A DNA stretch of 64,000 nt, taken from NCBI GenBank assembly GCA_035301285.1, contig DATGUN010000007.1:1-64000 (forward strand), in the 5' to 3' direction. The stretch is from DATGUN01 sp035301285. Lineage in GTDB: Bacteria > Bacillota > Bacilli > Bacillales > Amphibacillaceae. Position numbers and translations under genes: made by a program. The first letter of the stretch is position 1; every line of letters begins with the position of its first letter. The notes under the pieces were generated by a model. The model was not told the DNA's origin. It saw nothing but the letters and a program-made list of their open reading frames with translations, and ran no database searches. Shown here piece after piece: positions 16,984 to 26,567 of this stretch.

Positions 16984-18093
16984 ATGAGTGAACTAAAAAG
17001 AACTCCGTTGTACCCTGAATATGAAGCATTGGGTGCAAAGACAGTAGACTTTGGTGGCTGGGATATGCCAGTACAATTCTCTGGTATTAAACAAGAGCAT
17101 GAAGCTACTAGAACAAAAGCCGGACTATTTGATGTTTCTCATATGGGAGAAATTTCGGTTAAAGGTCCTAAAGCTGAAGAATATCTTCAAAAAGTTACAA
17201 CGAATGACGTATCAAAGCTTACTGCAAATCGTGCACACTATACGTTTAGCTGCTATGAAAACGGTGGCGTTGTAGATGATTTCCTAATTTACAAAATAGC
17301 TGATGAAGATTTCTTGCTAGTTGTAAACGCTGGAAATACTGATAAAGACTATGAATGGTTTGTTAAAAACAATGATTATAAAGATGATGAAGTAGAAATT
17401 AAAAACGTTTCACCTGAATACGTACAAGTAGCAATTCAAGGTCCTAAAGCTGAAGAGATTTTACAAAAGATCACTGAAACGGATCTAAGTGAGATTAAAT
17501 TCTTCCGTTTCGAAACTGATGTTAAATTTGATTCAGTTAAAGACGGTGGTCTTGTTTCACGTACTGGTTATACAGGTGAAGATGGTTTTGAAATTTATAT
17601 TAATAAAGATAGTGGCCGAGACATTTGGAATAAAATCATTGAAGTTGGTAAACCAGAAGGCCTTGAACCAGTAGGTCTAGGTGCGAGAGATACTTTACGT
17701 TTTGAAGCTGGATTACCACTTTATGGTCAAGAGCTTTCTCAAGATATAACACCTATCGAAGCTGGTCTTAAATTTGCTGTTAAAGTGAAAAAAGATAGTG
17801 ATTTTATCGGTAAAAGTGTTATCGAAGAGCAAGTTGAAAATGGAGCTCCACGTAAAGTTGTTGGAATTGAAATGATTGATAAAGGTATTCCAAGAACTGG
17901 CTATGAAGTATTCATTGGTGATGATCAAGTAGGCGAAGTGACTTCAGGTACAAAATCTCCTACTCTAAATAAAAATATTGGAAACATCATTATTGATGCG
18001 AACCATGCTGAAGTAGGAACTGAAGTAGAAATTCAAGTACGTAAACGTAAATTAAAAGCAGTAATTGTTGAAACACCATTTTATAAGCGATAG
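16984..18093 (+). CDS. gcvT: Glycine cleavage system T protein (aminomethyltransferase)
   Basis: A 369-aa protein that releases ammonia from aminomethylated H-protein and passes the carbon to tetrahydrofolate as 5,10-methylene-THF. Visible motifs are GGWDMPVQFSGI, FDVSHMGEI, RTGYTGEDGFEIY and GLGARDTLRFEAGLPLYG, which contain folate-binding residues and the catalytic Asp. The start at 16984 has AAAGGAG at good distance; the in-frame ATG 54 nt upstream lies inside the riboswitch terminator. It is the first gene of the gcvT-gcvPA-gcvPB operon. The H-protein gene gcvH is not in the window, as in B. subtilis. Confidence 0.97.
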   Translation: MSELKRTPLYPEYEALGAKTVDFGGWDMPVQFSGIKQEHEATRTKAGLFDVSHMGEISVKGPKAEEYLQKVTTNDVSKLTANRAHYTFSCYENGGVVDDFLIYKIADEDFLLVVNAGNTDKDYEWFVKNNDYKDDEVEIKNVSPEYVQVAIQGPKAEEILQKITETDLSEIKFFRFETDVKFDSVKDGGLVSRTGYTGEDGFEIYINKDSGRDIWNKIIEVGKPEGLEPVGLGARDTLRFEAGLPLYGQELSQDITPIEAGLKFAVKVKKDSDFIGKSVIEEQVENGAPRKVVGIEMIDKGIPRTGYEVFIGDDQVGEVTSGTKSPTLNKNIGNIIIDANHAEVGTEVEIQVRKRKLKAVIVETPFYKR

Positions 18094-18111
18094 AAATAGG
18101 GGGTAATATAA

Positions 18112-19461
18112 ATGGATTATCGTTACTTACCAATGACTGAATCTGATAAACAAGAGATGTTAGATACAGTCGGTGTGAAGTCAACCGAAGAACTTTTTGC
18201 AGATATTCCAGAAGAAGTTCGTTTTAAAGGTGAATTAAATCTTAAAAAACCAACAAGTGAATATGAACTTAAGAATGAACTTGTTGCAATGTCTGAAAAA
18301 AATAAAAACATTATTAATAATACATCTTTCTTAGGTGCTGGAGTATACGATCACTTTGTACCATCTGTTGTTGATCATGTAATTTCTAGATCAGAATTTT
18401 ACACAGCATATACACCTTACCAGCCGGAGCTTACTCAAGGTGAATTACAAGCAATTTTTGAATTCCAAACAATGATTTGTGAATTGACAGGTATGCCAAT
18501 CGCTAACTCATCAATGTATGATGGGGGTACTGCATTAGCAGAAGCGGTGAATTTAAGTTCTGGAAATACTCGTAGACAAAAAATTGTTGTTTCAAAAACA
18601 GTTCATCCTGAATCAAGAGCAGTCATTCATTCATATGGAATTGGATTAGGTCTTGAGATTGTGGAAGTTGACCAAAAAGATGGCTATACAGATTTAGAGG
18701 CTTTAGAAAAAGAAGTAGATGAAAATACAGCTAGTGTTGTTGTTCAATACCCTAACTTCTTTGGTCAAATAGAGCCAATGGATAAGATTCAAGAAATTGC
18801 TAAATCTCAAAAGAAAACAATGTTACTTGTTTCAAGTAACCCATTAGCACTTGGATACTTAACACCTCCAAGCGAATTTGGTGCTGATATTGTAGTAGGA
18901 GATACTCAAGTGTTTGGTATTGCTGGACAATTTGGTGGGCCACACTGTGGTTATTTCGCTACAACATCTAAATTGATGCGTAAAGTACCTGGTCGTCTTG
19001 TTGGGGAAACAGTAGACGAAGATGGTGTACGTGGCTATGTATTAACATTGCAAGCAAGAGAGCAACATATTCGTCGTGATAAAGCGACTTCTAATATTTG
19101 TTCTAACCAAGCACTTAATGCACTTGCAAGCTCAGTGGCGATGAGTTCTTTAGGTAAAAATGGTGTCATTGAAATGTCAAAACTAAATATGCAAAAAGCA
19201 CGTTATGCTAGAGAACAATTTGCTGCTGCAAATATTCCTGTAGTATTTGAAGGTTCGATTTTCAACGAATTTGTAATTAAACTTTCAGTACCTGTTTCGG
19301 AAGTTAACAATAAATTGATTGAAAAAGGTATTGTAGGCGGATTTGATTTAGGATTCTACTATCCAGAATTAGAAAATCATATGTTAGTCGCCGTTACTGA
19401 AATTCGTACAAAAGAACAGATTGATACTTTTGTAAAAGAATTGGGGGATATCAATGGCTAA
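18112..19461 (+). CDS. gcvPA: Glycine dehydrogenase (decarboxylating) subunit 1
   Basis: A 449-aa N-terminal half of the split P protein, which decarboxylates glycine and loads the aminomethyl group on the lipoyl arm of GcvH. It has the conserved MTESDKQEML start, NNTSFLGAGVYDH, YTPYQPELTQGELQAIFEFQTM, and SNICSNQAL near the end. The split form is normal in Firmicutes. GGGGG lies before the ATG. It overlaps gcvPB by 8 nt. Confidence 0.97.
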   Translation: MDYRYLPMTESDKQEMLDTVGVKSTEELFADIPEEVRFKGELNLKKPTSEYELKNELVAMSEKNKNIINNTSFLGAGVYDHFVPSVVDHVISRSEFYTAYTPYQPELTQGELQAIFEFQTMICELTGMPIANSSMYDGGTALAEAVNLSSGNTRRQKIVVSKTVHPESRAVIHSYGIGLGLEIVEVDQKDGYTDLEALEKEVDENTASVVVQYPNFFGQIEPMDKIQEIAKSQKKTMLLVSSNPLALGYLTPPSEFGADIVVGDTQVFGIAGQFGGPHCGYFATTSKLMRKVPGRLVGETVDEDGVRGYVLTLQAREQHIRRDKATSNICSNQALNALASSVAMSSLGKNGVIEMSKLNMQKARYAREQFAAANIPVVFEGSIFNEFVIKLSVPVSEVNNKLIEKGIVGGFDLGFYYPELENHMLVAVTEIRTKEQIDTFVKELGDING

Positions 19462-20917
19462 TCAAGAATTTCCACTAATATTTGAACGTAGTAAAGAAGG
19501 TAGAACGAGTTTTAATTTGCCTGCACTTGACGTTCCAGAAGCAGATTTAGAAAAAGAATTAGGAGATGCGTTCGTTCGTAAAACTCCTGCTGAATTGCCA
19601 CAAGTTAGTGAACTTGAAGTTATGCGTCACTATACTGGTTTATCAAACCGTAACTATGGTGTTGATACAGGCTTCTATCCATTAGGTTCATGTACAATGA
19701 AGTATAATCCTAAAATCAACGAAGATGTTGCTAGACTACCTGGATTTTCTCACGTACATCCTTATCAAGAAGCAAACCAAGTTCAAGGTGCAATGGAAAT
19801 GCTTTATGATCTTCGTACTGCTTTATGTGAATTAACAGGTATGCATGAAGTAACATTACAATCTGCAGCTGGTGCACAAGGAGAATGGACAGCACTTATC
19901 ATGATCCGTGCGTTCCACCATGCAAATGGAGATACACAGCGAAATAAAGTAATTGTTCCAGACTCTGCACATGGTACGAACCCTGCTTCAGCAAAACTTG
20001 CAGGTTTCGATGTTATCAGTGTTAAAACTCATGAAAATGGACTAGTTGATATTGAAGACTTGAAGAGTGTTGTTGGTGATGATACAGCAGTATTTATGCT
20101 GACTAACCCAAATACACTTGGTCTATTTGAAAAAGATATTAAAGAAATTGCATCAATTGTTCATGGTGCTGGTGGAAAATTATACTATGATGGTGCAAAC
20201 CTAAACGCTATTATGGGATATACACGACCAGGAGACATGGGCTTCGATGCAGTACACTTAAACTTGCATAAGACATTTACTGGGCCTCACGGTGGTGGTG
20301 GACCAGGATCAGGTCCTGTAGGTGTAACAGAAGAACTTGCTGCATATCTTCCAAAACCATTGCTTGTGGAAAAAGACGGTCAATACGAATTTGACTACAA
20401 TCGCCCACAATCTATTGGACGTATTAAGCCTTATTACGGTAACTTTGGTATTAATCTACGTGCATATACGTATATTCGTACAATGGGACCTGAAGGACTT
20501 AAGAAAGCTAGTGAGTTTGCAGTATTGAACGCGAACTATATGCAAGAAAAATTAAAAGAATATTATGAGCTTCCTTACGATACACATTGTAAGCACGAGT
20601 TTGTTCTTTCGGGTAGTAGACAGAAGAAACTTGGTGTAAGAACAATGGATATTGCTAAGCGACTGCTTGACTTTGGTGTTCATCCACCAACCGTTTACTT
20701 CCCATTGAACGTTGAAGAGGGTATGATGATTGAACCAACTGAAACAGAATCTAAAGAAACGATTGATGAGTTCATTGACATCATGATTACGATCGCGAAA
20801 GAAGCGGAAGAGAACCCTGAAATTGTACAAGAAGCACCACATAACACTGTTCTTAAACGTATGGACGAAACAACTGCTGCTAGAAAGCCAGTTCTTCGCT
20901 ATCAAAAAGAACAATAA
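19454..20917 (+). CDS. gcvPB: Glycine dehydrogenase (decarboxylating) subunit 2
   Basis: A 487-aa C-terminal half of the P protein, which carries the PLP cofactor. The PLP lysine lies in LNLHKTFTGPHGGGGPGSGP, and the segments PLGSCTMKYNPK and DSAHGTNPASA are typical. It forms the active glycine decarboxylase with GcvPA and works with GcvT, GcvH and a lipoamide dehydrogenase. Coupled to gcvPA by an 8-nt overlap. The operon ends with a strong hairpin. Confidence 0.97.
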   Translation: MANQEFPLIFERSKEGRTSFNLPALDVPEADLEKELGDAFVRKTPAELPQVSELEVMRHYTGLSNRNYGVDTGFYPLGSCTMKYNPKINEDVARLPGFSHVHPYQEANQVQGAMEMLYDLRTALCELTGMHEVTLQSAAGAQGEWTALIMIRAFHHANGDTQRNKVIVPDSAHGTNPASAKLAGFDVISVKTHENGLVDIEDLKSVVGDDTAVFMLTNPNTLGLFEKDIKEIASIVHGAGGKLYYDGANLNAIMGYTRPGDMGFDAVHLNLHKTFTGPHGGGGPGSGPVGVTEELAAYLPKPLLVEKDGQYEFDYNRPQSIGRIKPYYGNFGINLRAYTYIRTMGPEGLKKASEFAVLNANYMQEKLKEYYELPYDTHCKHEFVLSGSRQKKLGVRTMDIAKRLLDFGVHPPTVYFPLNVEEGMMIEPTETESKETIDEFIDIMITIAKEAEENPEIVQEAPHNTVLKRMDETTAARKPVLRYQKEQ

Positions 20918-20920
20918 ATA

Positions 20921-20956
20921 AAAAACTCCCTATCACTTAAGTGATAGGGAGTTTTT
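20921..20956. terminator. Bidirectional terminator between gcvPB and yqhL
   Basis: A perfect 16-bp stem (AAAAACTCCCTATCAC and its complement) with loop TTAA. Confidence 0.93.
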
Positions 20957-20962
20957 ATGATG

Positions 20963-21334
20963 TTATTTGGTTTTAATTTTACCATTCCATTTTTTAAATC
21001 CACCTTTTAATTGATAAAGGTGATTATAGCCCTTTTTGTGCAGAAGTTCTGCGGCTCGATTTGACCTTGTACTACCTTGACAGTATAAATAAACATCTTT
21101 ATCAGGACGAATCTCAACTAATCTTTGTTTCATTTGGGTAACCGGAATATTACGTGCCCCTAAAATATGACCATTCTCAAATTCTTGTGGTTCACGCACA
21201 TCAATTAATTGAGCTTTTCTATATCCTTGTTTAAATTCATCTTCTGTTAAAATATTAATATACTTTCTTTGTTTTATCGTACGATAAATAGTGTAAATAA
21301 TGAGAAGCACTAAAACAATTAATAAGAATTTCAT
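20963..21334 (-). CDS. yqhL: Membrane-anchored rhodanese (YqhL)
   Basis: A 123-aa protein with one N-terminal membrane helix (about 2-15) and a rhodanese domain: LIDVREPQEFENGHILGARNIP, then the active-site loop LYCQGSTRS with the catalytic Cys, and LKGGFKKW. It transfers or senses sulfane sulfur near the membrane; the partner is unknown. CGGAGG lies before the ATG. The lipM (yqhM) gene that follows yqhL in B. subtilis is not present here. Confidence 0.9.
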   Translation of the reverse strand: MKFLLIVLVLLIIYTIYRTIKQRKYINILTEDEFKQGYRKAQLIDVREPQEFENGHILGARNIPVTQMKQRLVEIRPDKDVYLYCQGSTRSNRAAELLHKKGYNHLYQLKGGFKKWNGKIKTK

Positions 21335-21612
21335 ATATATCCTCCGTCTGATTTGTAAATTCTATTACTATTATAATGTTAGTAGCCCTTTTTTTCAAAA
21401 AGAACTTCTTATTTAACAATTATACTATCGTTGTGAAAATAAGATAGAAGTCAACATTATTGAAATTACTTCTGTTATAAGTGTCTCTTGTACTATGAAT
21501 AGGAAGGATCAAATACAGTTATTGCTTGAAAGCGAAGTTATAATAGGTTAATATCAATGTTGAAACAATGTTGTAATAGATAAAAACTATTTTCGCGAAA
21601 AGAGGAGATCAT

Positions 21613-22038
21613 ATGCCAACACCTAGTATGGAAGATTATATTGAACAAATTTATAATTTGATACAAACAAAAGGGTATTCTCGAGTTGCTGATTTAGCTG
21701 AAGCATTAAATGTACATCCATCATCTGTAACGAAAATGGTACAAAAATTAGATAAAGATGATTATTTAGATTATGAAAAATATCGTGGTTTTATCCTAAC
21801 TGAAAAAGGAAATAAAATCGGTGAAAAATTAGTCTTTCGTCATGATTTATTGGAGCAATTCTTAGAAGTTATTGGTGTTGATGAAGATAAAATTTATGAT
21901 GATGTAGAAGGTATCGAACATCATTTAAGTTGGAACTCAATTGATCGTATAGTGGAACTTGTACAATATTTTAAAGAAGATGAAAGTAGAATTGAAGAAT
22001 TGAAAAAAGTCCAATCTAAAAGTCGGATAGAAAAATAA
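21613..22038 (+). CDS. mntR: Manganese-dependent transcriptional regulator MntR
   Basis: A 141-aa DtxR-family repressor that binds Mn2+ and shuts off Mn uptake genes. The N-terminal winged helix (YSRVADLAEALNVHPSSVTKMVQKLDKDDYL) is followed by the metal/dimer domain. All six metal ligands known from B. subtilis MntR are at the same positions: Asp8, Glu11, His77, Glu99, Glu102 and His103. AGAGGAGA precedes the ATG. The C-terminal SH3-like domain of long DtxR proteins is absent, as is normal for MntR. No mnt transporter lies in the window. Confidence 0.96.
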   Translation: MPTPSMEDYIEQIYNLIQTKGYSRVADLAEALNVHPSSVTKMVQKLDKDDYLDYEKYRGFILTEKGNKIGEKLVFRHDLLEQFLEVIGVDEDKIYDDVEGIEHHLSWNSIDRIVELVQYFKEDESRIEELKKVQSKSRIEK

Positions 22039-22109
22039 AAAACAGTTCTAAATTACGTTTGTTTCTTCTATTTATAAAAGAGCATGATTTATAAATGGAG
22101 GAAAAGCTT

Positions 22110-22997
22110 ATGAATATCAATTCTGTGTTTTCTGGCGGTGGTGTAAAAGCATTTGCGTTTATTGGAGCACTTGAAGCACTTGAGGAACGTAATTTTACAA
22201 TTAGAAAATCAGCTGGTACATCAGCTGGTGCTATCATCGCAGGTTTGGTAGCTGCTGGATATTCTGCTCAAGATATTAAGAGTTTGATGGAGGAACTAGT
22301 TTTAACAGATTTATTAGACCAGCCGTGGTTATCAAGAAGAGTTCCTTTATTAAAAAGTATTTATTTATACAAGAAAATGGGGATTTATAAAGGAGATGCT
22401 CTAGAAAATTGGCTTAGAGAAAAGTTGGCCTTAAAAGGAGTTCATACTTTTAGAGATTTAAATCCCGATACATTAAAGATTGTTACTGCTGATATTAGTT
22501 TAGGACGTTTGGTAGTTATGCCAGATGATTTATATAGATTATATCAGATACATCCTCATGACTTTTCAGTCGCTAAATCTCTCCGAATGAGTGCAAGCTA
22601 CCCATATTTTTTTATGCCATCGAGATTAGAATCATTTTATGGTAGAGAAAGCTTAATGCTTGATGGTGGTATATTGAGTAATTTCCCGTATTGGATTATA
22701 GGAGAACAGAAGAACAAGTTAAAACGTCCAACTTTAGGAATGACATTGAATCATAAAAAAAACGACATACCTACTCCGATTAAGAATGGATGGAAAATGA
22801 CTGAGAGATTAATTAAAACAATGAAAGAAGCTCATGATACAAGATATGTTAATTTGCTTGAGAAGAACAATGTTATATATATACCAGTAGAAAATATAGA
22901 AGCGACAGATTTGCATATTGATCAAGAAGCAAAACAGTCGCTTTTTATGTTGGGGAAAAAGCATACATTAGATTTTTTAAAGAATTGGCCGAATTAG
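22110..22997 (+). CDS. yqhO: Patatin-like phospholipase (YqhO)
   Basis: A 295-aa patatin-fold serine hydrolase. The oxyanion loop is SGGGVKAFAF, the nucleophile lies in AGTSAGAI (GxSxG), and the dyad Asp in LMLDGGILSNFP. It probably cleaves acyl chains from lipids; the substrate is unknown. The start at 22110 is chosen because GGAGG lies 8 nt before it, and this N terminus matches YqhO; the ATG 15 nt earlier overlaps that site. It lies next to mntR as in B. subtilis. Confidence 0.9.
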   Translation: MNINSVFSGGGVKAFAFIGALEALEERNFTIRKSAGTSAGAIIAGLVAAGYSAQDIKSLMEELVLTDLLDQPWLSRRVPLLKSIYLYKKMGIYKGDALENWLREKLALKGVHTFRDLNPDTLKIVTADISLGRLVVMPDDLYRLYQIHPHDFSVAKSLRMSASYPYFFMPSRLESFYGRESLMLDGGILSNFPYWIIGEQKNKLKRPTLGMTLNHKKNDIPTPIKNGWKMTERLIKTMKEAHDTRYVNLLEKNNVIYIPVENIEATDLHIDQEAKQSLFMLGKKHTLDFLKNWPN

Positions 22998-23026
22998 TTA
23001 GCCAATCAAAATCCACAAGGGCGGAC

Positions 23027-23422
23027 TTAATTGGTCGCTCTTTTTTTCTTATCTGTTTTATTGCCTTCAATAACACGTAAATGGTTGACTCTCTTTCGTT
23101 GAGATTTTCTCTTTAAAGGAACTGTTTTAGATTGCTTTTTGTTAGAAGACTTCATCATTTTATTTGTTTTAGGTTGTTGATATTTTTGTTTAGATTGTTT
23201 AACAGCAGCTTTATACTTTTTCATTTCATCAGAATTTGAGACAGAACCTCTGTTTCTGAAAAACACTACATACACAACAGCAAAAATCAGCGCAGCAAAT
23301 CCGAGAATTCCTAAAATAGTTACCAGAAACCCTTTAGGATCGGTTAATAATCGATAGCCAACTCCGAGAAGAGAAAGACCAACAATAATGAACAAGAATA
23401 TAGGGAACTTATTTCGGTTCAC
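23027..23422 (-). CDS. yqhP: YqhP family membrane protein
   Basis: A 131-aa protein with two membrane helices (about residues 6-23 and 31-55) and a strongly basic cytoplasmic tail (more than 20 Lys/Arg, MKKYKAAVKQSKQKYQQ onward) that could bind nucleic acid or the inner membrane surface. It fits the SA1362/YqhP family; function unknown. The start is GTG at 23422: GGAGGAG lies just upstream, and a TTG 18 nt earlier overlaps that ribosome site. Confidence 0.8.
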   Translation of the reverse strand: MNRNKFPIFLFIIVGLSLLGVGYRLLTDPKGFLVTILGILGFAALIFAVVYVVFFRNRGSVSNSDEMKKYKAAVKQSKQKYQQPKTNKMMKSSNKKQSKTVPLKRKSQRKRVNHLRVIEGNKTDKKKRATN

Positions 23423-23751
23423 AGTATCTCCTCCTTCCAAAACAGGTTGAATTAGCAGTCATATATTCATATACCACTAATTAGGACTTTTATATCCTAA
23501 ATTTTAAAAATTTGCAAATTATTTATTAAACCGTTCCCGAATTTCAGTATTTACAATCTTACTATTTCACGAAATCTTTTGCGGTTCATAAATCTACTTT
23601 AAGAATAGCCAAAAAAATGATGAACTATACTTTAATTTGTAAAATAATAAAAATTTATTGCATTTTGTTCGTATAACTTATATGGATTACTTGAATGGAT
23701 ATACTACATGACTAGTTAAGAAATTCACAGAATATTGAGGTGGTGTTGGTT
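23423..23751. other. AT-rich intergenic region with no gene
   Basis: A 329-bp stretch between the divergent yqhP and yqhR. I see no open frame with a ribosome site on either strand, no RNA structure and no long repeat. It holds A/T tracts and presumably the two divergent promoters. In B. subtilis yqhQ lies at this place, and no trace of it is visible here. Confidence 0.6.
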
Positions 23752-24234
23752 ATGGAGCAAAATCAAAATGAAGTTTTAATGAGATCTCTATTAACAGGTT
23801 GGTTAGGTGGGATGTTTTGGTCATTGGTTGCAATGGGAATGAGTTATTTGAATTTTATTGAACTTCATCCTAGACATTTATTTTTACGTCCATACTTTAA
23901 CGTATATCGCTGGACAGATTCATGGCAAGGTGATTTATTGGCAGTCTTTATTTTAAGCATTATATCAATATTTATAGCACTCTTATATTATTTTATGTTT
24001 AAAAGTATAAGGTCTAGCTGGGTAGGTTTTTCATATGGCATTATTCTTTGGTTGATTCTTATTTTTATCTATATTCCAATGATAACATCTTTGCCTAATT
24101 CAGGAGATCTTCATAAAGAAACATATATCGGTACATTTTGTTTGTTTATATTATATGGTTTGTTTATAGGATTTTCAATATCTTATGATTATAAAGATAC
24201 AATCATTAAAAGCAATCCGAAACATTTTAAATGA
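23752..24234 (+). CDS. yqhR: YqhR family membrane protein
   Basis: A 160-aa integral membrane protein with about four helices (20-38, 63-85, 97-114 and 128-148). It begins MEQNQNEVLMRSLLTGWLGGMFWS and has WQGDLLAVFILSIISIFIALLYY, the layout of the YqhR family; function unknown. GAGGTGG lies 9 nt before the ATG at 23752; GTG and TTG codons further upstream lie within that site. It precedes aroQ as in B. subtilis. Confidence 0.82.
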   Translation: MEQNQNEVLMRSLLTGWLGGMFWSLVAMGMSYLNFIELHPRHLFLRPYFNVYRWTDSWQGDLLAVFILSIISIFIALLYYFMFKSIRSSWVGFSYGIILWLILIFIYIPMITSLPNSGDLHKETYIGTFCLFILYGLFIGFSISYDYKDTIIKSNPKHFK

Positions 24235-24313
24235 ATGATTATCGTTATCTAAATTGTTGATGTTATGTTAAACTAAAGTACGAAAGAGTTCTTGTGAAGG
24301 GCTGGCGCGATGT

Positions 24314-24754
24314 ATGGAAAAGATTCTATTATTAAATGGACCAAACATTAATATGTTAGGTCAACGTGAAAAAGATGTGTATGGTAGTTTTACTTTAGAG
24401 GATGTTGAAAAAGATGTAAGGCGACTACTTACTCAATATGATATTGAATTGATATCTTATCAATCGAACCATGAAGGTGATTTAGTCGACCAAATTCAAT
24501 CCTCTGATGGAGTTTTTGCTGGTGTTATCTTTAATCCTGCTGCATATACGCATACTAGTATTGCATTACATGATGCGATTAAGGCTATTCAGACTCCTGT
24601 GATTGAAGTACATATTTCAAATATTCATCAGCGCGAAGCATTTCGCCATGTGTCCATGACGGCACCAGCCTGTAGTGGACAAATTGTCGGGTTTGGTATG
24701 CAAGGATATCGATTAGCAGCATATGCATTACTTGAAAATTTAAATCGTTTCTAA
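24314..24754 (+). CDS. aroQ: 3-dehydroquinate dehydratase, type II
   Basis: A 146-aa enzyme that dehydrates 3-dehydroquinate to 3-dehydroshikimate in the chorismate pathway. It shows the N-terminal LLLNGPNINMLGQRE loop with the catalytic Arg, the active Tyr in DVYG, SNHEGDLVDQI, NPAAYTHTSIAL, and the catalytic His in EVHISN. The type II enzyme forms a dodecamer. AAGGG lies before the ATG. The papA-like gene begins only 22 nt after its stop. Confidence 0.96.
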   Translation: MEKILLLNGPNINMLGQREKDVYGSFTLEDVEKDVRRLLTQYDIELISYQSNHEGDLVDQIQSSDGVFAGVIFNPAAYTHTSIALHDAIKAIQTPVIEVHISNIHQREAFRHVSMTAPACSGQIVGFGMQGYRLAAYALLENLNRF

Positions 24755-24775
24755 ATGAAGAAAGGATGTTTCAAC

Positions 24776-25837
24776 ATGACAAAATTATCACAACTTGAAA
24801 AACAACTTCAAGCAGCAGACTTAGACTGTTTATTAATCACAAGTGAAGTGAATCGTCGCTATATTACTGGGTTTACGGGCACAGCTGGAATGGTTCTTGT
24901 CGGAGAGAATATTAAGAAATTTATTACAGACTTTCGTTATATGGATCAAGCAAGAGATCAAGTAAAAGATTTTGATATAATTGAACATAAAAAATCTATT
25001 TTATCAACGATCCAACAAGAATTAACAGTAGCAGGTGTTAAACGCTTAGGGTTTGAAAAACAGAATGTAACGTATGCGCAATTTGAACAATTACAAAAAG
25101 AATTGGATGTTGAACTCATTCCAGTTGATGGTTTGATTGAAGAACTTAGATTAATTAAAACAGATGAAGAATTAACAATTATGAAAAAAGCAGCTGAAAT
25201 TGCAGACGAAGCTTATAAACATATTCAAACGTTTATTAAGCCAGGTGTTAAAGAGATTGACGTATCAAATGAACTTGAATTTTTCATGAGAAAACTCGGT
25301 GCTACTTCTTCAAGTTTTGATATTATTGTTGCATCTGGTGTGCGCTCAAGTCTTCCACATGGTGTTGCATCGCAGAAAGAGATTCAATCAGGAGAACTTG
25401 TAACACTTGATTATGGTGCAATATTCGATGGGTATTGTTCAGATATTACGCGAACTCTAGCAGTTGGCGAAATATCATCAGAATTAAAAACAATTTATGA
25501 TACTGTATTAGAAGCTCAATTAAAAGGTGTTTCTGGAGTAAAAGCAGGAATGACTGGAAAAGAAGCGGATGCTTTAACACGTAATCATATTGAAGAAAAA
25601 GGTTATGGAAAATATTTTGGACATTCAACTGGACATGGACTTGGTATGGATGTTCATGAAAACCCATCATTGTCTCCACGTTCGGAAACTATTTTAAAAC
25701 CCAATATGGTTGTTACTGTTGAACCGGGTATTTATATACCTGATTTCGGGGGTTGCCGTATTGAAGATGACTTGATTGTTACTGAAAATGGTAATGAACG
25801 TTTAACAAACTCTACAAAAGAATTAATTTATTTATAA
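24776..25837 (+). CDS. yqhT: Xaa-Pro aminopeptidase/dipeptidase, M24B
   Basis: A 353-aa metallopeptidase that removes or splits residues before proline. The N-terminal creatinase-like domain (about 1-125) is followed by the pita-bread domain with the metal ligands in TLDYGAIFDGYCSDITRT (two Asp), GHSTGHGLGMDVHE (His), TVEPGIY (Glu) and GCRIEDDLIVTENG (Glu). The start at 24776 has AAAGGA upstream; the earlier ATG at 24755 directly touches the aroQ stop. It precedes efp, which acts on polyproline, an arrangement shared with other Bacilli. Confidence 0.94.
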   Translation: MTKLSQLEKQLQAADLDCLLITSEVNRRYITGFTGTAGMVLVGENIKKFITDFRYMDQARDQVKDFDIIEHKKSILSTIQQELTVAGVKRLGFEKQNVTYAQFEQLQKELDVELIPVDGLIEELRLIKTDEELTIMKKAAEIADEAYKHIQTFIKPGVKEIDVSNELEFFMRKLGATSSSFDIIVASGVRSSLPHGVASQKEIQSGELVTLDYGAIFDGYCSDITRTLAVGEISSELKTIYDTVLEAQLKGVSGVKAGMTGKEADALTRNHIEEKGYGKYFGHSTGHGLGMDVHENPSLSPRSETILKPNMVVTVEPGIYIPDFGGCRIEDDLIVTENGNERLTNSTKELIYL

Positions 25838-25889
25838 TGACATAATCAAATACATTTTAAATGACATTAACATACTAGGGGGAATAAAA

Positions 25890-26447
25890 ATGATTTCAGT
25901 CAATGATTTTAAAACAGGCTTAACAATTGAACTTGATAATGACGTATGGCAAGTTGTTGAGTTTCAACACGTAAAACCAGGAAAAGGTGCTGCTTTCGTA
26001 CGCTCAAAATTACGTAATTTAAAAAACGGAAATATTCAAGAAAAAACATTTCGTGCTGGTGAGAAAGTAGAAAAAGCACATGTTGAACATAAAAAAATGC
26101 AGTATTTATATGCAAGCGGTAATTCACATACATTTATGGATACAGAGACATTTGAACAACTTGAACTTGATTCTAGTCAAATTGAATACGAACTTAAATT
26201 TTTGAAAGAAAATATGGAAGTTTCGATTATTGAATATAACGGCGATATTTTAGGAATTGATTTGCCTAAAACTGTTGACTTAGAAGTTACTGAAACTGAA
26301 CCAGGTATTAAAGGTGATACTGCAAGTGGTGGTTCAAAACCAGCAACAATGGAAACAGGATTAATTGTTCAAGTTCCTTTCTTTGTAAATAAAGGTGATT
26401 TTTTAACGATTAATACAACAGATGGTAAATACTCATCTCGTGCATAA
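25890..26447 (+). CDS. efp: Elongation factor P
   Basis: A 185-aa EF-P that rescues ribosomes stalled at polyproline stretches. It has a KOW-like domain 1 with the modification loop HVKPGKGAAFVR; the lysine is residue 32, as in B. subtilis, where it is 5-aminopentanolylated. Two OB domains follow, ending GGSKPATMETGLIVQVPFFVNKGD. A strong AGGGGG lies before the ATG. A terminator closes the aroQ-yqhT-efp group. Confidence 0.97.
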   Translation: MISVNDFKTGLTIELDNDVWQVVEFQHVKPGKGAAFVRSKLRNLKNGNIQEKTFRAGEKVEKAHVEHKKMQYLYASGNSHTFMDTETFEQLELDSSQIEYELKFLKENMEVSIIEYNGDILGIDLPKTVDLEVTETEPGIKGDTASGGSKPATMETGLIVQVPFFVNKGDFLTINTTDGKYSSRA

Positions 26448-26457
26448 TGATATTGCT

Positions 26458-26491
26458 AAACAACTCTATGCTAAGCATAGAGTTGTTTTTT
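26458..26491 (+). terminator. Terminator of efp
   Basis: An almost perfect inverted repeat (AAACAACTCTATGC with its complement, tiny loop) followed by a T run. Confidence 0.93.
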
Positions 26492-26506
26492 TATGTTTTT
26501 TTAAAT

Positions 26507-26534
26507 TCATAATTACATATTTGAAACATAGATA
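26507..26534 (+). promoter_or_regulatory. Possible sigma-E promoter of the spoIIIA operon
   Basis: TCATAAT (26507-26513) and CATAGATA (26527-26534), 13 nt apart, resemble the mother-cell sigma-E -35 and -10 elements. The site is about 34 nt upstream of spoIIIAA, an operon known to be sigma-E dependent in B. subtilis. Read by eye, without scoring. Confidence 0.45.
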
Positions 26535-26567
26535 TGATAATAAGAATCGATAAAGAGAGGCAATGAG